DNA of 64,000 nt from Streptomyces venezuelae (GTDB lineage Bacteria > Actinomycetota > Actinomycetes > Streptomycetales > Streptomycetaceae), in the NCBI RefSeq assembly GCF_008642335.1, contig NZ_CP029191.1, positions 4,588,001 to 4,652,000 of the forward strand. Direction: 5' to 3'. The translations under genes and the position numbers were made by a program. Within the stretch, counting starts at the first letter, position 1. The number at the start of each line of letters is the position of its first letter. Under the pieces are notes generated by a model. The model worked only from the letters and a program-made list of their open reading frames with translations. It ran no database searches and was not told the DNA's origin. Below are positions 1-8,184 of this stretch, piece after piece.

Positions 1-591
1 CAGGTCGCGGTGCACGACAACCACCCCGACGGCCGGCATCTGCGGCTGCTCGCCGCTGACCTCGTCTTCATGCTGCCGGTCATCAACGAACTGGCCCGCA
101 AGGCGGGGCACACACTGGCGTGCGCGGAGGACGCCGAGCGGCTCCTGGAGCGGGGCGAGCTGGTGGGCGTGATGCCGGAGGGCTTCAAGGGCATAGGGAA
201 GCCTTTCAGCGAGCGCTACAAGCTGCAGCGGTTCGGCCGCGGCGGCTTCGTGTCGACGGCGCTGCGGACGGGCTCGCCGATCGTGCCGTGCTCGATCGTC
301 GGGGCGGAGGAGATCTACCCCATGATCGGCAACGCCAAGACGCTGGCGCGGGTCCTCGGTATTCCGTACTTCCCGATCACGCCCACGTTCCCGTGGCTCG
401 GTCCGCTGGGTGCGGTGCCATTGCCGACGAAGTGGACGATCCAGTTCGGCGAGCCGATCCCGACGGACGGCTATCCGCCGGAGGCCGCGGAGGACCCGAT
501 GCTGATGTTCAACCTGACGGACCAGGTGCGGGAGCAGATCCAGCATTCGCTGTACAAGCTGCTCGTGCAGCGGCGGTCGGTGTTCTTCTAG
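1..591 (+). CDS. Lysophospholipid acyltransferase family protein (5' end missing)
   Basis: The reading frame is open from the first base of the window, so the N-terminus lies outside it; the GTG at 10 is only the first internal start-like codon. The visible 197 codons look like the C-terminal part of a PlsC-type glycerolipid acyltransferase: the MPEGFKGIGKPF segment corresponds to the family's substrate-binding PEG block, followed by a VPCSIVGAEE strand and a hydrophobic proline-rich stretch that could touch the membrane. The HX4D catalytic block would lie upstream. Such enzymes acylate lysophosphatidate or related lipids at the inner membrane face. The exact substrate cannot be told. The gene is convergent with rsbN and separated from it by a long hairpin. 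Confidence 0.8.
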   Translation, partial: QVAVHDNHPDGRHLRLLAADLVFMLPVINELARKAGHTLACAEDAERLLERGELVGVMPEGFKGIGKPFSERYKLQRFGRGGFVSTALRTGSPIVPCSIVGAEEIYPMIGNAKTLARVLGIPYFPITPTFPWLGPLGAVPLPTKWTIQFGEPIPTDGYPPEAAEDPMLMFNLTDQVREQIQHSLYKLLVQRRSVFF

Positions 592-612
592 GCCGTGTTC
601 TTTTGAGTGTGG

Positions 613-664
613 GTACGCGGCTGGGGGCGCCCTCCCGGTGTGGAGGGCGCCCCCAGCCGCGTAC
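613..664. terminator. Bidirectional terminator hairpin
   Basis: A perfect 23-bp stem (613-635 pairing with 642-664) around a 6-base loop lies between two convergent genes. There is no long T tract, as is common for Streptomyces terminators. Confidence 0.85.
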
Positions 665-673
665 GGGTGGGGA

Positions 674-1927
674 CTAGTCCGCGTCCTCGCCCTTGATGCC
701 GAGCTCCGGGAGCTGGAGGCCGGGCAGGAGCGGGGGCAGCGTCACGTCCGGCTCTTCCGGATCGCTGTGCCGGCCGGGTTTGCTCTTGCCGTCCGAGGGC
801 TCCGGGCTGGTCTTGTCATCCGGTGGTTCGAGGAGACCGCCGGTGGTGCCGCCGAGGAGGCCGTCGTCCTTGCGGTGCGACGTGGAGGGCTTCGGCCTGC
901 TGTCGCCGCCCGGACCGCTGCTGTGCGAGCTGCCGCCACCGGAGGGGTGGGAGGTCCGGCCGTCGGCGCTGTCGGAGCCGCTGGGGCTCTGTGACGTACG
1001 TCCGCCGGAGCCGCCCTTCTCCGGTGCGCTGGGCAGGAGGGAGCGCAGCGGGTCGACCTCTTCGTCTATGGCGTCGAAGACGGAGTTCACCTCCTCTCCG
1101 ACGTCGCCCAGCTGGACGGGCAGGCGGCCCTGGAGGTCGGTCCAGGCCTCGCGGTGCGACCGGGAGAACGCGGAGAGCGCCTGGATGGGGCCCAGGGAGC
1201 CGTCGCGTTCGTACGCCTCGAGGAGCAGGCGGTGGCCTTCCGCGGCGTCGTGCCGCATGCCGGAGAGGGCTCGCCTGACCTCGCCGAGGGACTCGTGGTC
1301 GAGAGGGCCCGATCGGCCTCGCTCCATGAGCCTGCGGGCCTCGTTCAGGCGGGTCGATGCGTGGTCCAGATAGATCTGGCCGCGGTCGGTGTCGTCGTCG
1401 GCAAGGCCCAGCTTGAAGTCCTCCATGCCGCGCTTGAGGCCGTACAACGAATCGCCGGGGAGTGCGTCGGAGCTGGCCGCGGCCACTCCGCCGAACGCGC
1501 CGGCGGCGACGCCGACCGTGAGGCCGCCCGCCGCGATGCCCTTGGACAGACGGGTGCGCGGCCGCAACTTCCGCAGGGCACCCGCTCGGTGGGCACCCTT
1601 GCGGGACCGCTGCGCGGGCACGGAAGGACTGCCGCCCTCGAGGAGCATGGCTTCCATCGCGGCCACGAGCTGGGCGCGCTGGACGACCTTGACCTCGGGG
1701 TCCAGGGCGGGCTTGGGCAGCGCGTCGAGACCGTCCGCCAGGGCCAGCAGGTGGCTCTGCTCGGACGGTTCGGCGCGGCCGGTGGTTTCGGGGGACTCCA
1801 CGGGTGCGGCCGCGGGTACGGGCGCGGAGTCCACGGACTGCTCGGCCGCCGGACCCTGGTCGGAATGCTCCTCCAGGGCCTGGGCGAAGGCGTTCGCCCG
1901 CCGGTGGGCCGATACGTTCGCGATCAC
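674..1927 (-). CDS. rsbN: Anti-sigma factor of BldN (RsbN-like, DUF5667 protein)
   Basis: Membrane protein of 417 residues encoded directly downstream of bldN. In S. venezuelae the gene in this position, rsbN, encodes a membrane-bound anti-sigma factor that holds BldN inactive. The sequence fits: a short cytoplasmic N-terminal segment beginning VIANVSAHRRANAFAQ, a single membrane helix (about residues 135-157, GIAAGGLTVGVAAGAFGGVA), then the DUF5667 region (DALPGDSLYGLKRGMEDF and following helices). The tail is long, Ser/Pro/Gly-rich and probably extracellular. I chose GTG 1927 because GAGGAG lies 9 nt upstream; the GTG at 1936 touches that ribosome site. A BldN-type promoter at 2058-2086 suggests feedback control. 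Confidence 0.85.
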   Translation of the reverse strand: MIANVSAHRRANAFAQALEEHSDQGPAAEQSVDSAPVPAAAPVESPETTGRAEPSEQSHLLALADGLDALPKPALDPEVKVVQRAQLVAAMEAMLLEGGSPSVPAQRSRKGAHRAGALRKLRPRTRLSKGIAAGGLTVGVAAGAFGGVAAASSDALPGDSLYGLKRGMEDFKLGLADDDTDRGQIYLDHASTRLNEARRLMERGRSGPLDHESLGEVRRALSGMRHDAAEGHRLLLEAYERDGSLGPIQALSAFSRSHREAWTDLQGRLPVQLGDVGEEVNSVFDAIDEEVDPLRSLLPSAPEKGGSGGRTSQSPSGSDSADGRTSHPSGGGSSHSSGPGGDSRPKPSTSHRKDDGLLGGTTGGLLEPPDDKTSPEPSDGKSKPGRHSDPEEPDVTLPPLLPGLQLPELGIKGEDAD

Positions 1928-2057
1928 TGGCGGCACCTCCTCTCGTCAAGACGGTCGACTCCCCAGGGGGTCCTGAGGGTTGCATGTCCTGACCATTTCC
2001 ACACGATCGAGTGAGCGGAGCCAGCCAGGTAGCGACCACAGGGAGCCTGCATCCCGC

Positions 2058-2086
2058 ACAACGAGCGTCGCGGCACTTGGGTTACG
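2058..2086 (-). promoter_or_regulatory. Putative BldN-dependent promoter of rsbN
   Basis: On the minus strand CGTAAC (2086-2081) is followed after 17 bp by CGTTGT (2063-2058). As I recall, the published sigma-BldN consensus is about CGTAAC at -35 and CGTTGA at -10, so the match is 11 of 12. It lies in the 238-bp gap between bldN and rsbN, about 125 nt before the rsbN start, where an autoregulatory promoter is expected. Confidence 0.65.
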
Positions 2087-2165
2087 GACGAAAGATGATC
2101 GGACCGCGACAATTCCGTGACGCCCATCTGGCCGCCACGGAAGGTGAGTTGGGCGCTACGGAGCG

Positions 2166-2954
2166 CTAACGGGCATCGTCGGGCAGGAGTCGGGCGAGCG
2201 TGCGCACCGCGCGGTACTGGAGGGTCTTGATCGCGCCCTCGTTCTTGCCCATGACCCGCGCGGTCTCGGCGACGGAGAGGCCCTGGAGGAAGCGCAGGGT
2301 CACGCACTCCTGCTGCTGGGGGTTGAGGCGGCGGACGGCTTCGAGGAGTGCGGCGTTCGAGAGGGACTCCAGGACGGAGTCCTCGGGGCTGCGCTCGACT
2401 TCGTTGGCGTCGAGCATTTCGCCGGTGGTCACCTCGAGGCGGAATCGGCTCGATTTGAAGTGGTCGGCGACCAGGTTGCGCGCGATCGTGACCAGCCAGG
2501 CACCGAAGTCGCGGCCCTGCCAGGTGAAGGTGCCGATGCGGCGGAGGGCGCGCAGAAAGGTCTCACTGGTGAGGTCCTCGGCGGTCGCCTTGCCGCCGAC
2601 GCGGTAGTAGATGTAGCGGTAGACCGTGTCGCTGTACTGGTCGTAGAGGCGTCCGAAGGCGTCGGACTCGCCGGCCTGGGCGCGTTCGACCAGGTCCATC
2701 ATGCGGGCGCTGTCGCTGTCCGCCGCGGGGCGGCGGGGGGTGGGGGCCGAGGTGGCGGCAGCGGAACGGGCCCGTCTGCTGACTGCCGCACCGCCGTTCG
2801 CCAGGGCATAGCAGGGCCCGGCGGGTGCGGGGACGGCAAGGGCGGGGACGGCGGGGACGGCGTACGCGGTGGGGACGAAGCCGCGCAAGCGGTCGATGAC
2901 CGTTGCGCGCAGCGTAGCCAGGCCCGAGGCGTCAACCCCGACGTGTGGGTACAC
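2166..2954 (-). CDS. bldN: Developmental RNA polymerase sigma factor BldN (ECF)
   Basis: ECF sigma factor needed for aerial mycelium formation; in S. coelicolor and S. venezuelae it drives bldM, rsbN and the chaplin and rodlin genes. The 262-residue product starts at GTG (VYPHVGVDASGLATLRA). It has an N-terminal extension of about 85 residues rich in Ala, Pro and Val, matching the pro-sequence known to be removed from S. coelicolor pro-BldN. Region 2 follows (about 88-160; DAFGRLYDQYSDTVYRYIYYR and DLTSETFLRALRRI), then region 4 (about 200-258; LNPQQQECVTLRFLQGLS and an HTH ending in LQYRAVRTLARLL). Its anti-sigma gene follows downstream. The long AT-richer upstream gap is where BldD control would act. 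Confidence 0.95.
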   Translation of the reverse strand: MYPHVGVDASGLATLRATVIDRLRGFVPTAYAVPAVPALAVPAPAGPCYALANGGAAVSRRARSAAATSAPTPRRPAADSDSARMMDLVERAQAGESDAFGRLYDQYSDTVYRYIYYRVGGKATAEDLTSETFLRALRRIGTFTWQGRDFGAWLVTIARNLVADHFKSSRFRLEVTTGEMLDANEVERSPEDSVLESLSNAALLEAVRRLNPQQQECVTLRFLQGLSVAETARVMGKNEGAIKTLQYRAVRTLARLLPDDAR

Positions 2955-3094
2955 GGGACTCCCAGAGGCAGAGCTTCCATCACGTGCAGTGCGGGACCGT
3001 TCACCCGTCGTAGCGACGCGCGGGGTCCCTTATGCGTCTGAGGAGAATAACGCTTCGTACAGGCAGCGCTACACCCAGTTGCTCAAATCATCGA

Positions 3095-3154
3095 TTACGT
3101 CGCTTCTGTAACCGATTGACGCCCGTTCAAGTACCGCAGAGTGACCAACTGTTG
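3095..3154 (-). promoter_or_regulatory. Candidate BldD-like half-site pairs upstream of bldN
   Basis: The 336-bp gap upstream of bldN (2955-3290) holds no gene. It contains TTAC(3095)-9 bp-GTAA(3111), an inverted pair of TNAC-type half-sites, and TGACCAACTGTTG (3142-3154), which matches the BldD consensus TNACNCWGNGTNA at 10 of 13 positions. BldD is known to repress bldN in S. coelicolor. The 9-bp spacing of the first pair is atypical, so this is only a candidate operator region. Confidence 0.35.
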
Positions 3155-3290
3155 ATCGAATCAGTTCACATTCCGTGTCGGCCTGAGGCGTGTTGTGGCC
3201 GAGTGCTACCGGCGTGACTGGCGGGAGGCGTGGCGGGGTAGGACCGACGGAATGCTCGGGCCGGGGCGTGCGCGGGGTCGAAATGCGACG

Positions 3291-4244
3291 TCAGTGGCGG
3301 CGGCGGTGCAGGGCCACGGCCGCGGCCGCGCCGCCCGCGAGCGCGCCGACGCCGGCGGCGGCCGGGATGCCGACCTTCGCGGCCTTGCGGCCCGTGCGGT
3401 AGTCCCGCAGCCGCCACTCCCGCTCACGGGCGTGCTTGCGCAGCTTGGCGTCGGGGTTGATCGCGTACGGGTGTCCGACGAGGGAGAGCATCGGGATGTC
3501 GTTGTGCGAGTCGCTGTACGCGGCGCAGCGGCCCAGGTCCAGGCCCTCGGCGGCGGCCAGGGCGCGGACGGCCTCGGCCTTCGCGGGGCCGTGCAGCGGC
3601 TCGCCGACGAGCTTTCCGGTGTAGACGCCGCCGATGGACTCGGCGACGGTGCCGAGAGCGCCGGTCAGGCCGAGGCGGCGGGCGATGACCGTGGCGATCT
3701 CCACCGGTGCGGCGGTGACCAGCCAGACCTTCTGGCCCGCGTCGAGGTGGGCCTGGGCGAGGGCGCGGGTGCCCGGCCAGATGCGCTCGGCCATGTACTC
3801 GTCGTAGATCTCCTCGCCGATGGACATCAGCTCGGCGACCCGGTGGCCCTTGACGATGGACAGGGCGCTGTCGCGGGCGTCCTGCATGTGCTCGGGGTCC
3901 TCGACGCCCGCGAGCCTGAACCAGGCCTGCTGCCATGCGAAGCGGAACAGCTCCTGGCGCTCGAAGAACTTGCGCTTGTAGAGGCCGCGGCCGAAGTGGA
4001 AGATCGCGGCGCCCTGCATCACGGTGTTGTCGAGGTCGAAGAAGGCGGCGGCCTTGTCGTCGCCCACGACGGGGAACTCCGGTTCCCGCTCGCCTTCGTC
4101 GGGCGCGGCCTGCGCGGCGAGGGCGTCGAGCTCCTCCTGCTCCTGGGAGGACTTGCGCGCTGCCTCAGCCGAGGCCTCGCCTGCCAACACGCTCCGCGCC
4201 GTGGCGGAGCGCCTACGGGGGGTGAGCCATCCGAGAGCGGCCAT
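3291..4244 (-). CDS. HAD-IB family phosphatase (SerB-like), membrane-anchored
   Basis: A 317-residue hydrolase of the haloacid dehalogenase superfamily. Motif I is FFDLDNTV with nucleophile Asp70 and Asp72; motif II is VTAAP; motif IV is [11 protein letters not shown]. Its order resembles phosphoserine phosphatase and the HAD-IB enzymes found in many actinobacteria, some attached to acyltransferases. About 60 residues of Arg- and Glu-rich linker precede the catalytic domain, and the protein ends in a hydrophobic stretch ([20 protein letters not shown]) that probably anchors it in the membrane. ATG 4244 is used because translation from it ([13 protein letters not shown]) starts just before the conserved region; a longer open frame upstream runs antisense through the glutaredoxin gene. 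Substrate unknown. Confidence 0.85.
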   Translation of the reverse strand: MAALGWLTPRRRSATARSVLAGEASAEAARKSSQEQEELDALAAQAAPDEGEREPEFPVVGDDKAAAFFDLDNTVMQGAAIFHFGRGLYKRKFFERQELFRFAWQQAWFRLAGVEDPEHMQDARDSALSIVKGHRVAELMSIGEEIYDEYMAERIWPGTRALAQAHLDAGQKVWLVTAAPVEIATVIARRLGLTGALGTVAESIGGVYTGKLVGEPLHGPAKAEAVRALAAAEGLDLGRCAAYSDSHNDIPMLSLVGHPYAINPDAKLRKHAREREWRLRDYRTGRKAAKVGIPAAAGVGALAGGAAAAVALHRRRH

Positions 4245-4347
4245 GCCGTGAGCATAGCCAGTTTGTTCGGTGGTTCCGGAGTCGGGTGGAATCGGGCCTG
4301 TGAACTCTCCGTGTCCGGGCCGTTGGAGGGCGGGCGAGAATGGCGGC

Positions 4348-4623
4348 ATGAGCCCGATTTTTCGCCGTACGAAGAGAAAACCGCAGGAGCGTCTTGTCAC
4401 CCTCATCGGGAAGCCGGGGTGCCATCTGTGCGATGACGCACAGTCGGTGATCGAGAAGGTCTGCGGGGAGCTCGGCACTCCGTGGGAGAAGAAGGACATC
4501 ACGCAGGACGAGGAGCTCCATCGGGCCTACTGGGAGCAGATCCCGGTCGTTCTGGTGGACGGGGAGCAGCACACCTTCTGGCGCGTGGACGAGGCGCGGC
4601 TGCGTCGCGAGCTGGCGGAGTAG
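4348..4623 (+). CDS. Glutaredoxin family protein
   Basis: A 91-residue thioredoxin-fold protein. The redox motif is GCHLCDDA near residue 25 (CXXC), and the cis-proline loop is IPVVLVDG near residue 68. This is the actinobacterial short glutaredoxin-like type (DUF836), which probably reduces disulfides using mycothiol or another thiol rather than glutathione; the partner is not shown by the sequence. ATG 4348 is preferred to the GTG at 4270, because the residues before it are not family-like. It lies immediately upstream of rex but a hairpin separates them. Confidence 0.85.
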   Translation: MSPIFRRTKRKPQERLVTLIGKPGCHLCDDAQSVIEKVCGELGTPWEKKDITQDEELHRAYWEQIPVVLVDGEQHTFWRVDEARLRRELAE

Positions 4624-4628
4624 GGCCT

Positions 4629-4657
4629 GTGCCGGAGTCCCCGGGGAGCTCCGGCAC
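4629..4657 (+). terminator. Terminator-like hairpin after the glutaredoxin gene
   Basis: A 9-bp GC-rich stem (GTGCCGGAG with CTCCGGCAC) and an 11-base loop, starting 5 bases after the stop codon. It isolates the gene from the rex operon. Confidence 0.6.
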
Positions 4658-4813
4658 TGACCGACCAGTCCAAAGTGCCCGCGAAGTCGATTACCCTTTA
4701 GGGCGGTTTTGGTCTCGGGGGCGACGATCGTGAGGAGAGTGTGCGGTTTTGCCCCCATCAAATGAGCAACGATGCCGCCCGCGCGCCGGTTCCACGATCG
4801 TGCGCCGGGAGCG

Positions 4814-4829
4814 CGTGACCCCGGTCACG
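4814..4829 (+). promoter_or_regulatory. Crp-like palindrome upstream of rex
   Basis: CGTGACCCCGGTCACG is a perfect 16-base palindrome that fits the Streptomyces Crp motif GTG-N6-GNCAC. It lies 28 bp before the Rex operator. Crp binding here is inference from the motif only. Confidence 0.4.
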
Positions 4830-4854
4830 TTGGCCGGGCAAATCGGACACCATC

Positions 4855-4874
4855 TTTGTGCACGCGTTCACAAA
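4855..4874 (+). promoter_or_regulatory. Rex operator (ROP) of the rex-hem operon
   Basis: TTTGTGCACGCGTTCACAAA contains the Rex site TGTGAACNNNTTCACA with one substitution (C for the first A of AAC). In S. coelicolor Rex represses its own operon, rex-hemACD, at such a site when NADH/NAD+ is low. The operator lies about 80 nt before the rex start, so binding should block transcription initiation. Confidence 0.9.
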
Positions 4875-4949
4875 GACATAGCCTGCATTCGACGGGGCGG
4901 TCTGGGGACGAGTGACCGCCTGCAGCCCCGCTCTACCCGCAGGAGCACC

Positions 4950-5705
4950 GTGGCAACTGGCCGAACTCACCGACCGGCGACCCGCAGCCGAGGGATTCCC
5001 GAGGCCACCGTCGCCAGGCTTCCGCTGTACCTCCGAGCCCTCACCGCACTGTCGGAGCGCTCGGTGCCCACGGTCTCCTCCGAGGAGCTCGCGGCCGCCG
5101 CGGGGGTCAACTCCGCGAAGCTGCGCAAGGACTTCTCGTACCTGGGTTCCTACGGGACGCGCGGCGTCGGCTACGACGTCGAGTATCTCGTCTACCAGAT
5201 CTCCCGTGAACTGGGCCTCACCCAGGACTGGCCGGTCGTCATCGTCGGCATTGGCAACCTCGGTGCCGCGCTCGCCAATTACGGCGGGTTCGCCTCGCGC
5301 GGGTTCCGTGTCGCCGCGCTCATCGACGCCGACCCCGCGATGGCGGGCACCCCGGTCGCCGGCATGCCGGTGCAGCACACCGACGAGCTCGAGAAGATCA
5401 TCAGCGACAACGGCGTCTCGATCGGCGTGATCTCGACGCCCGCCGGCGCGGCCCAGCAGGTCTGCGAGCGGCTCGTCGCCGCCGGTGTGACCTCCATCCT
5501 GAACTTCGCGCCGACGGTCCTTTCCGTGCCGGACGGCGTCGACGTGCGCAAGGTCGACCTCTCCATCGAGCTGCAGATCCTCGCCTTCCACGAGCAGCGC
5601 AAGGCCGGTGAGGACGCCGCCCCCGAGGGCCCCGTCCCGCCCGTCTCCGCCAAGCAGCAGCGCAAGGGACCCGACGGGGACGTCCCCGCCGTGATGCCGG
5701 CATGA
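4950..5705 (+). CDS. rex: Redox-sensing transcriptional repressor Rex
   Basis: A 251-residue repressor that reads the NADH/NAD+ ratio: it binds DNA when NADH is low and leaves on NADH binding, derepressing cyd, hem and nuo genes. N-terminal winged helix (about residues 15-85), with the recognition region NSAKLRKDFSYLGSYGTRGVGY; C-terminal Rossmann domain with VGIGNLG at 99-105. GTG 4950 is the start because AGGAG lies 4 nt upstream and the typical ATGRTHRPATRSRGIPEATVARL N-terminus begins there in shortened form; the upstream ATG-type starts lie across the operator. The stop overlaps hemA by 4 bases, and the operator at 4855-4874 shows autoregulation. Confidence 0.96.
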   Translation: MATGRTHRPATRSRGIPEATVARLPLYLRALTALSERSVPTVSSEELAAAAGVNSAKLRKDFSYLGSYGTRGVGYDVEYLVYQISRELGLTQDWPVVIVGIGNLGAALANYGGFASRGFRVAALIDADPAMAGTPVAGMPVQHTDELEKIISDNGVSIGVISTPAGAAQQVCERLVAAGVTSILNFAPTVLSVPDGVDVRKVDLSIELQILAFHEQRKAGEDAAPEGPVPPVSAKQQRKGPDGDVPAVMPA

Positions 5706-7228
5706 GTCTCCTGGTCGTGGGGCTGAGTCACCGCAGCGCCCCGGTGAGCGTCCTGGAGCGCGCCGCGCTGTCCGTCGACGCGCAGGCCAAGCTCCTGCAG
5801 GACACCCTGGCCGCCGAGCCCGCCGCCGAGGCGGCCGTGCTCGCCACCTGCAACCGCATCGAGCTCTACGCCGACGTGGACAAGTTCCACGCGGGCGTCG
5901 CCGAGCTGTCCACGCTGCTCGCGCAGCACAGCGGCGTCGGCCTGGAGGAGCTCACCCCTTATCTGTACGTCCACTACGAGGACCGCGCCGTCCACCACCT
6001 GTTCTCGGTGGCGTGCGGACTCGACTCGATGGTCGTCGGCGAGGGACAGATCCTCGGCCAGATAAAGGACGCCCTGGCGCGCTCGCAGGAGCTGCACACC
6101 GCGGGCAAGCTCCTCAACGACCTCTTCCAGCAGGCCCTGCGGGTCGGCAAGCGCGCCCACTCCGAGACCGGCATCGACCGGGCCGGACAGTCGCTCGTGA
6201 CCTTCGGCCTCGAACAGCTCGCCGCGGGTGCGCCCGTGGAGGCCTGGGCCGAAGGCAAGCGCGCGCTGGTCATCGGCGCCGGTTCGATGTCCTCGCTGGC
6301 CGCCGCGACGCTCGCGCGCGCGGGCGTCCGCGAGCTGGTCATCGCCAACCGCACCGAGGAGCGGGCCCGGCGCCTCGCCGAGATCCTCGCGGACTCCGGC
6401 ACCGACGCCCTGGCACGCGCCGTCCCCATGGCCGACGTGGGCGACGAACTGACACGTGCCGACGTGGTCGTCTCCTGCACCGGCGCGACCGGACTCGTCC
6501 TCACGGCCGAGGCCGTCGCCGCGGCGGTGGGCCGTGCGACCCCGGCACCGGCCGTGCGGGACACCCCCGCGCCCGCCGCGGACCATGCCGATGTCACCGG
6601 AGGCGACGCCACCGGCTTCGAACAGCACGCCGCGTGGCTGGAGAAGGCACAGGGCGAGGGCCCGGCGCCGGCCGCCGCGCGGGACGGCGGCGCCCCCGAC
6701 GGGCGTACGACGTCACTCGCACTCCTCGACCTCGCCATGCCGCGCGACATCGACGCCGCCGTCCACCGCATCGACGGGGTGCGCCTCGTCGACATCGAGT
6801 CGCTCGCCGAGGCGTCCGCGGACGCCCCGATGGCCGACGACGTGGAGAAGGTCCGCGGCATCGTCTCCGACGAGGTCGCCGCCTTCGGCGCCGCCCAGCG
6901 CGCCGCGCACATCACGCCGACCGTGGTCGCCCTGCGCACCATGGCCGCCGACGTGGTGGCCGGCGAGATGGCCCGGCTCGAAGGACGTCTGCCGGGCCTG
7001 GAGGACAAGCAACGCGCGGAGATCACGCAGACCGTCCGCCGCGTCGTCGACAAGCTGCTCCACGCACCCACGGTGCGGGTCAAGCAGCTGGCGAGCGAGC
7101 CCGGCGGCGCCGGGTACGCGGACGCGCTGCGCACGCTCTTCGACCTCGACCCGCAGACGGTCGCGGCGGTCAGCAGGGCTGACCACATGAACAACGAGAA
7201 CGACGACCCGAATAGAGGCCGGGCATGA
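5702..7228 (+). CDS. hemA: Glutamyl-tRNA reductase
   Basis: Reduces Glu-tRNA(Glu) with NADPH to glutamate-1-semialdehyde, the first committed step of C5-type tetrapyrrole synthesis; HemL, encoded near 31 kb, takes the product. At 508 residues it is longer than the usual 420 or so. The catalytic Cys50 lies in ATCNRIELY; the NADPH domain follows ALVIGAGSMSSLAA. An Ala/Pro-rich insertion (roughly residues 280-335) interrupts the dinucleotide domain just before the ALLDLAMPRDID motif; such insertions are usual in Streptomyces. It overlaps rex upstream and hemC downstream through ATGA junctions, so the operon is translationally coupled and under Rex. Confidence 0.96.
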   Translation: MSLLVVGLSHRSAPVSVLERAALSVDAQAKLLQDTLAAEPAAEAAVLATCNRIELYADVDKFHAGVAELSTLLAQHSGVGLEELTPYLYVHYEDRAVHHLFSVACGLDSMVVGEGQILGQIKDALARSQELHTAGKLLNDLFQQALRVGKRAHSETGIDRAGQSLVTFGLEQLAAGAPVEAWAEGKRALVIGAGSMSSLAAATLARAGVRELVIANRTEERARRLAEILADSGTDALARAVPMADVGDELTRADVVVSCTGATGLVLTAEAVAAAVGRATPAPAVRDTPAPAADHADVTGGDATGFEQHAAWLEKAQGEGPAPAAARDGGAPDGRTTSLALLDLAMPRDIDAAVHRIDGVRLVDIESLAEASADAPMADDVEKVRGIVSDEVAAFGAAQRAAHITPTVVALRTMAADVVAGEMARLEGRLPGLEDKQRAEITQTVRRVVDKLLHAPTVRVKQLASEPGGAGYADALRTLFDLDPQTVAAVSRADHMNNENDDPNRGRA

Positions 7229-8184
7229 CCGAGAGGGCCTATCGACTCGGGACCAGGCGCAGCAAGCTGGCCATGACCCAGTCCGGCCACGTGGCCGAGG
7301 CTGTCCAGAAGCTGACGGGGCGACCCGTCGAGCTCGTGGAGATCACGACGTACGGCGACACCTCGCGCGAGCACCTCGCACAGATCGGTGGCACCGGCGT
7401 CTTCGTCGCCGCGCTGCGCGAGGCGCTGGCCAGTGGCGAGGTCGACTTCGCCGTCCACTCGCTCAAGGACCTGCCCACCGCGCAGCCCGCCGAGCTCACC
7501 CTCGCCGCCGTGCCGGTCCGCGAGGACCCGCGCGACGCGCTGGTGGCGCGCGACGGCCTGAAGTTCGCGGAGCTGCCCGACGGCGCCCGCGTGGGCACCG
7601 GTTCGCCGCGCCGCATGGCGCAGCTGAACGCCTACGCGCGCAGCCACGGCATGTCCATCCGGACCGTGCCGATCCGCGGGAACGTCGACACCCGCATCGG
7701 ATACGTGCACAAGGGTGAGCTCGACGCCGTCGTCCTCGCCGCCGCCGGACTCAACCGCGTCGGCAGGGCCGACGAGGTGACCGAGCTCCTGTCGGTCGAC
7801 ACCGTTCTGCCCGCCCCCGGCCAGGGGGCACTGGCGGTCGAGTGTGCCGCGCACAACGCGTCACTCGCCGCCGCGCTCGCCGAGCTCGACGACCCGTACA
7901 CCCGGGTCGCCGTGACCGCCGAGCGGTCCCTGCTCGCCGCCCTGGAGGCCGGTTGCAGCGCACCCGTGGGAGCGCTGGCCGACGTCCTGGCCGACGGGCA
8001 GATTGTCAAGGAGATGCGCCTGCGCGGCGTCGTCGGTACGACCGACGGCTCGTCGCTGGTGCAGCTGTCCACCACCGGTCCCGTGCCCGAGACGGAGACC
8101 CAAGCCATGGCGCTGGGCCGCGAACTCGCGGCCGAGATGCTCGCCAAGGGCGCGGCCGGTCTGATGGGGGAGCGAGCACTTTGA
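7225..8184 (+). CDS. hemC: Hydroxymethylbilane synthase (porphobilinogen deaminase)
   Basis: Joins four porphobilinogen molecules into hydroxymethylbilane. The 319-residue protein has the family hallmarks: TRRSKLAMTQ at the N-terminus, catalytic Asp82 in HSLKDLP, the Arg-rich GTGSPRR region, and Cys244 (EAGCSAPVGA), which carries the dipyrromethane cofactor. Starts inside the hemA stop (ATGA) and ends inside the hemD start (TTGA), so it is coupled to both. Confidence 0.97.
   Translation: MTERAYRLGTRRSKLAMTQSGHVAEAVQKLTGRPVELVEITTYGDTSREHLAQIGGTGVFVAALREALASGEVDFAVHSLKDLPTAQPAELTLAAVPVREDPRDALVARDGLKFAELPDGARVGTGSPRRMAQLNAYARSHGMSIRTVPIRGNVDTRIGYVHKGELDAVVLAAAGLNRVGRADEVTELLSVDTVLPAPGQGALAVECAAHNASLAAALAELDDPYTRVAVTAERSLLAALEAGCSAPVGALADVLADGQIVKEMRLRGVVGTTDGSSLVQLSTTGPVPETETQAMALGRELAAEMLAKGAAGLMGERAL

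Noticed and set aside
3195..4436. 413-codon plus-strand frame over the HAD phosphatase
   Set aside because: Antisense to a gene with all HAD motifs and no recognisable protein of its own.
4749..4949. Earlier starts for rex giving a 318-residue protein
   Set aside because: The extra residues lie across the Rex operator and lack similarity; GTG 4950 has AGGAG 4 nt upstream.
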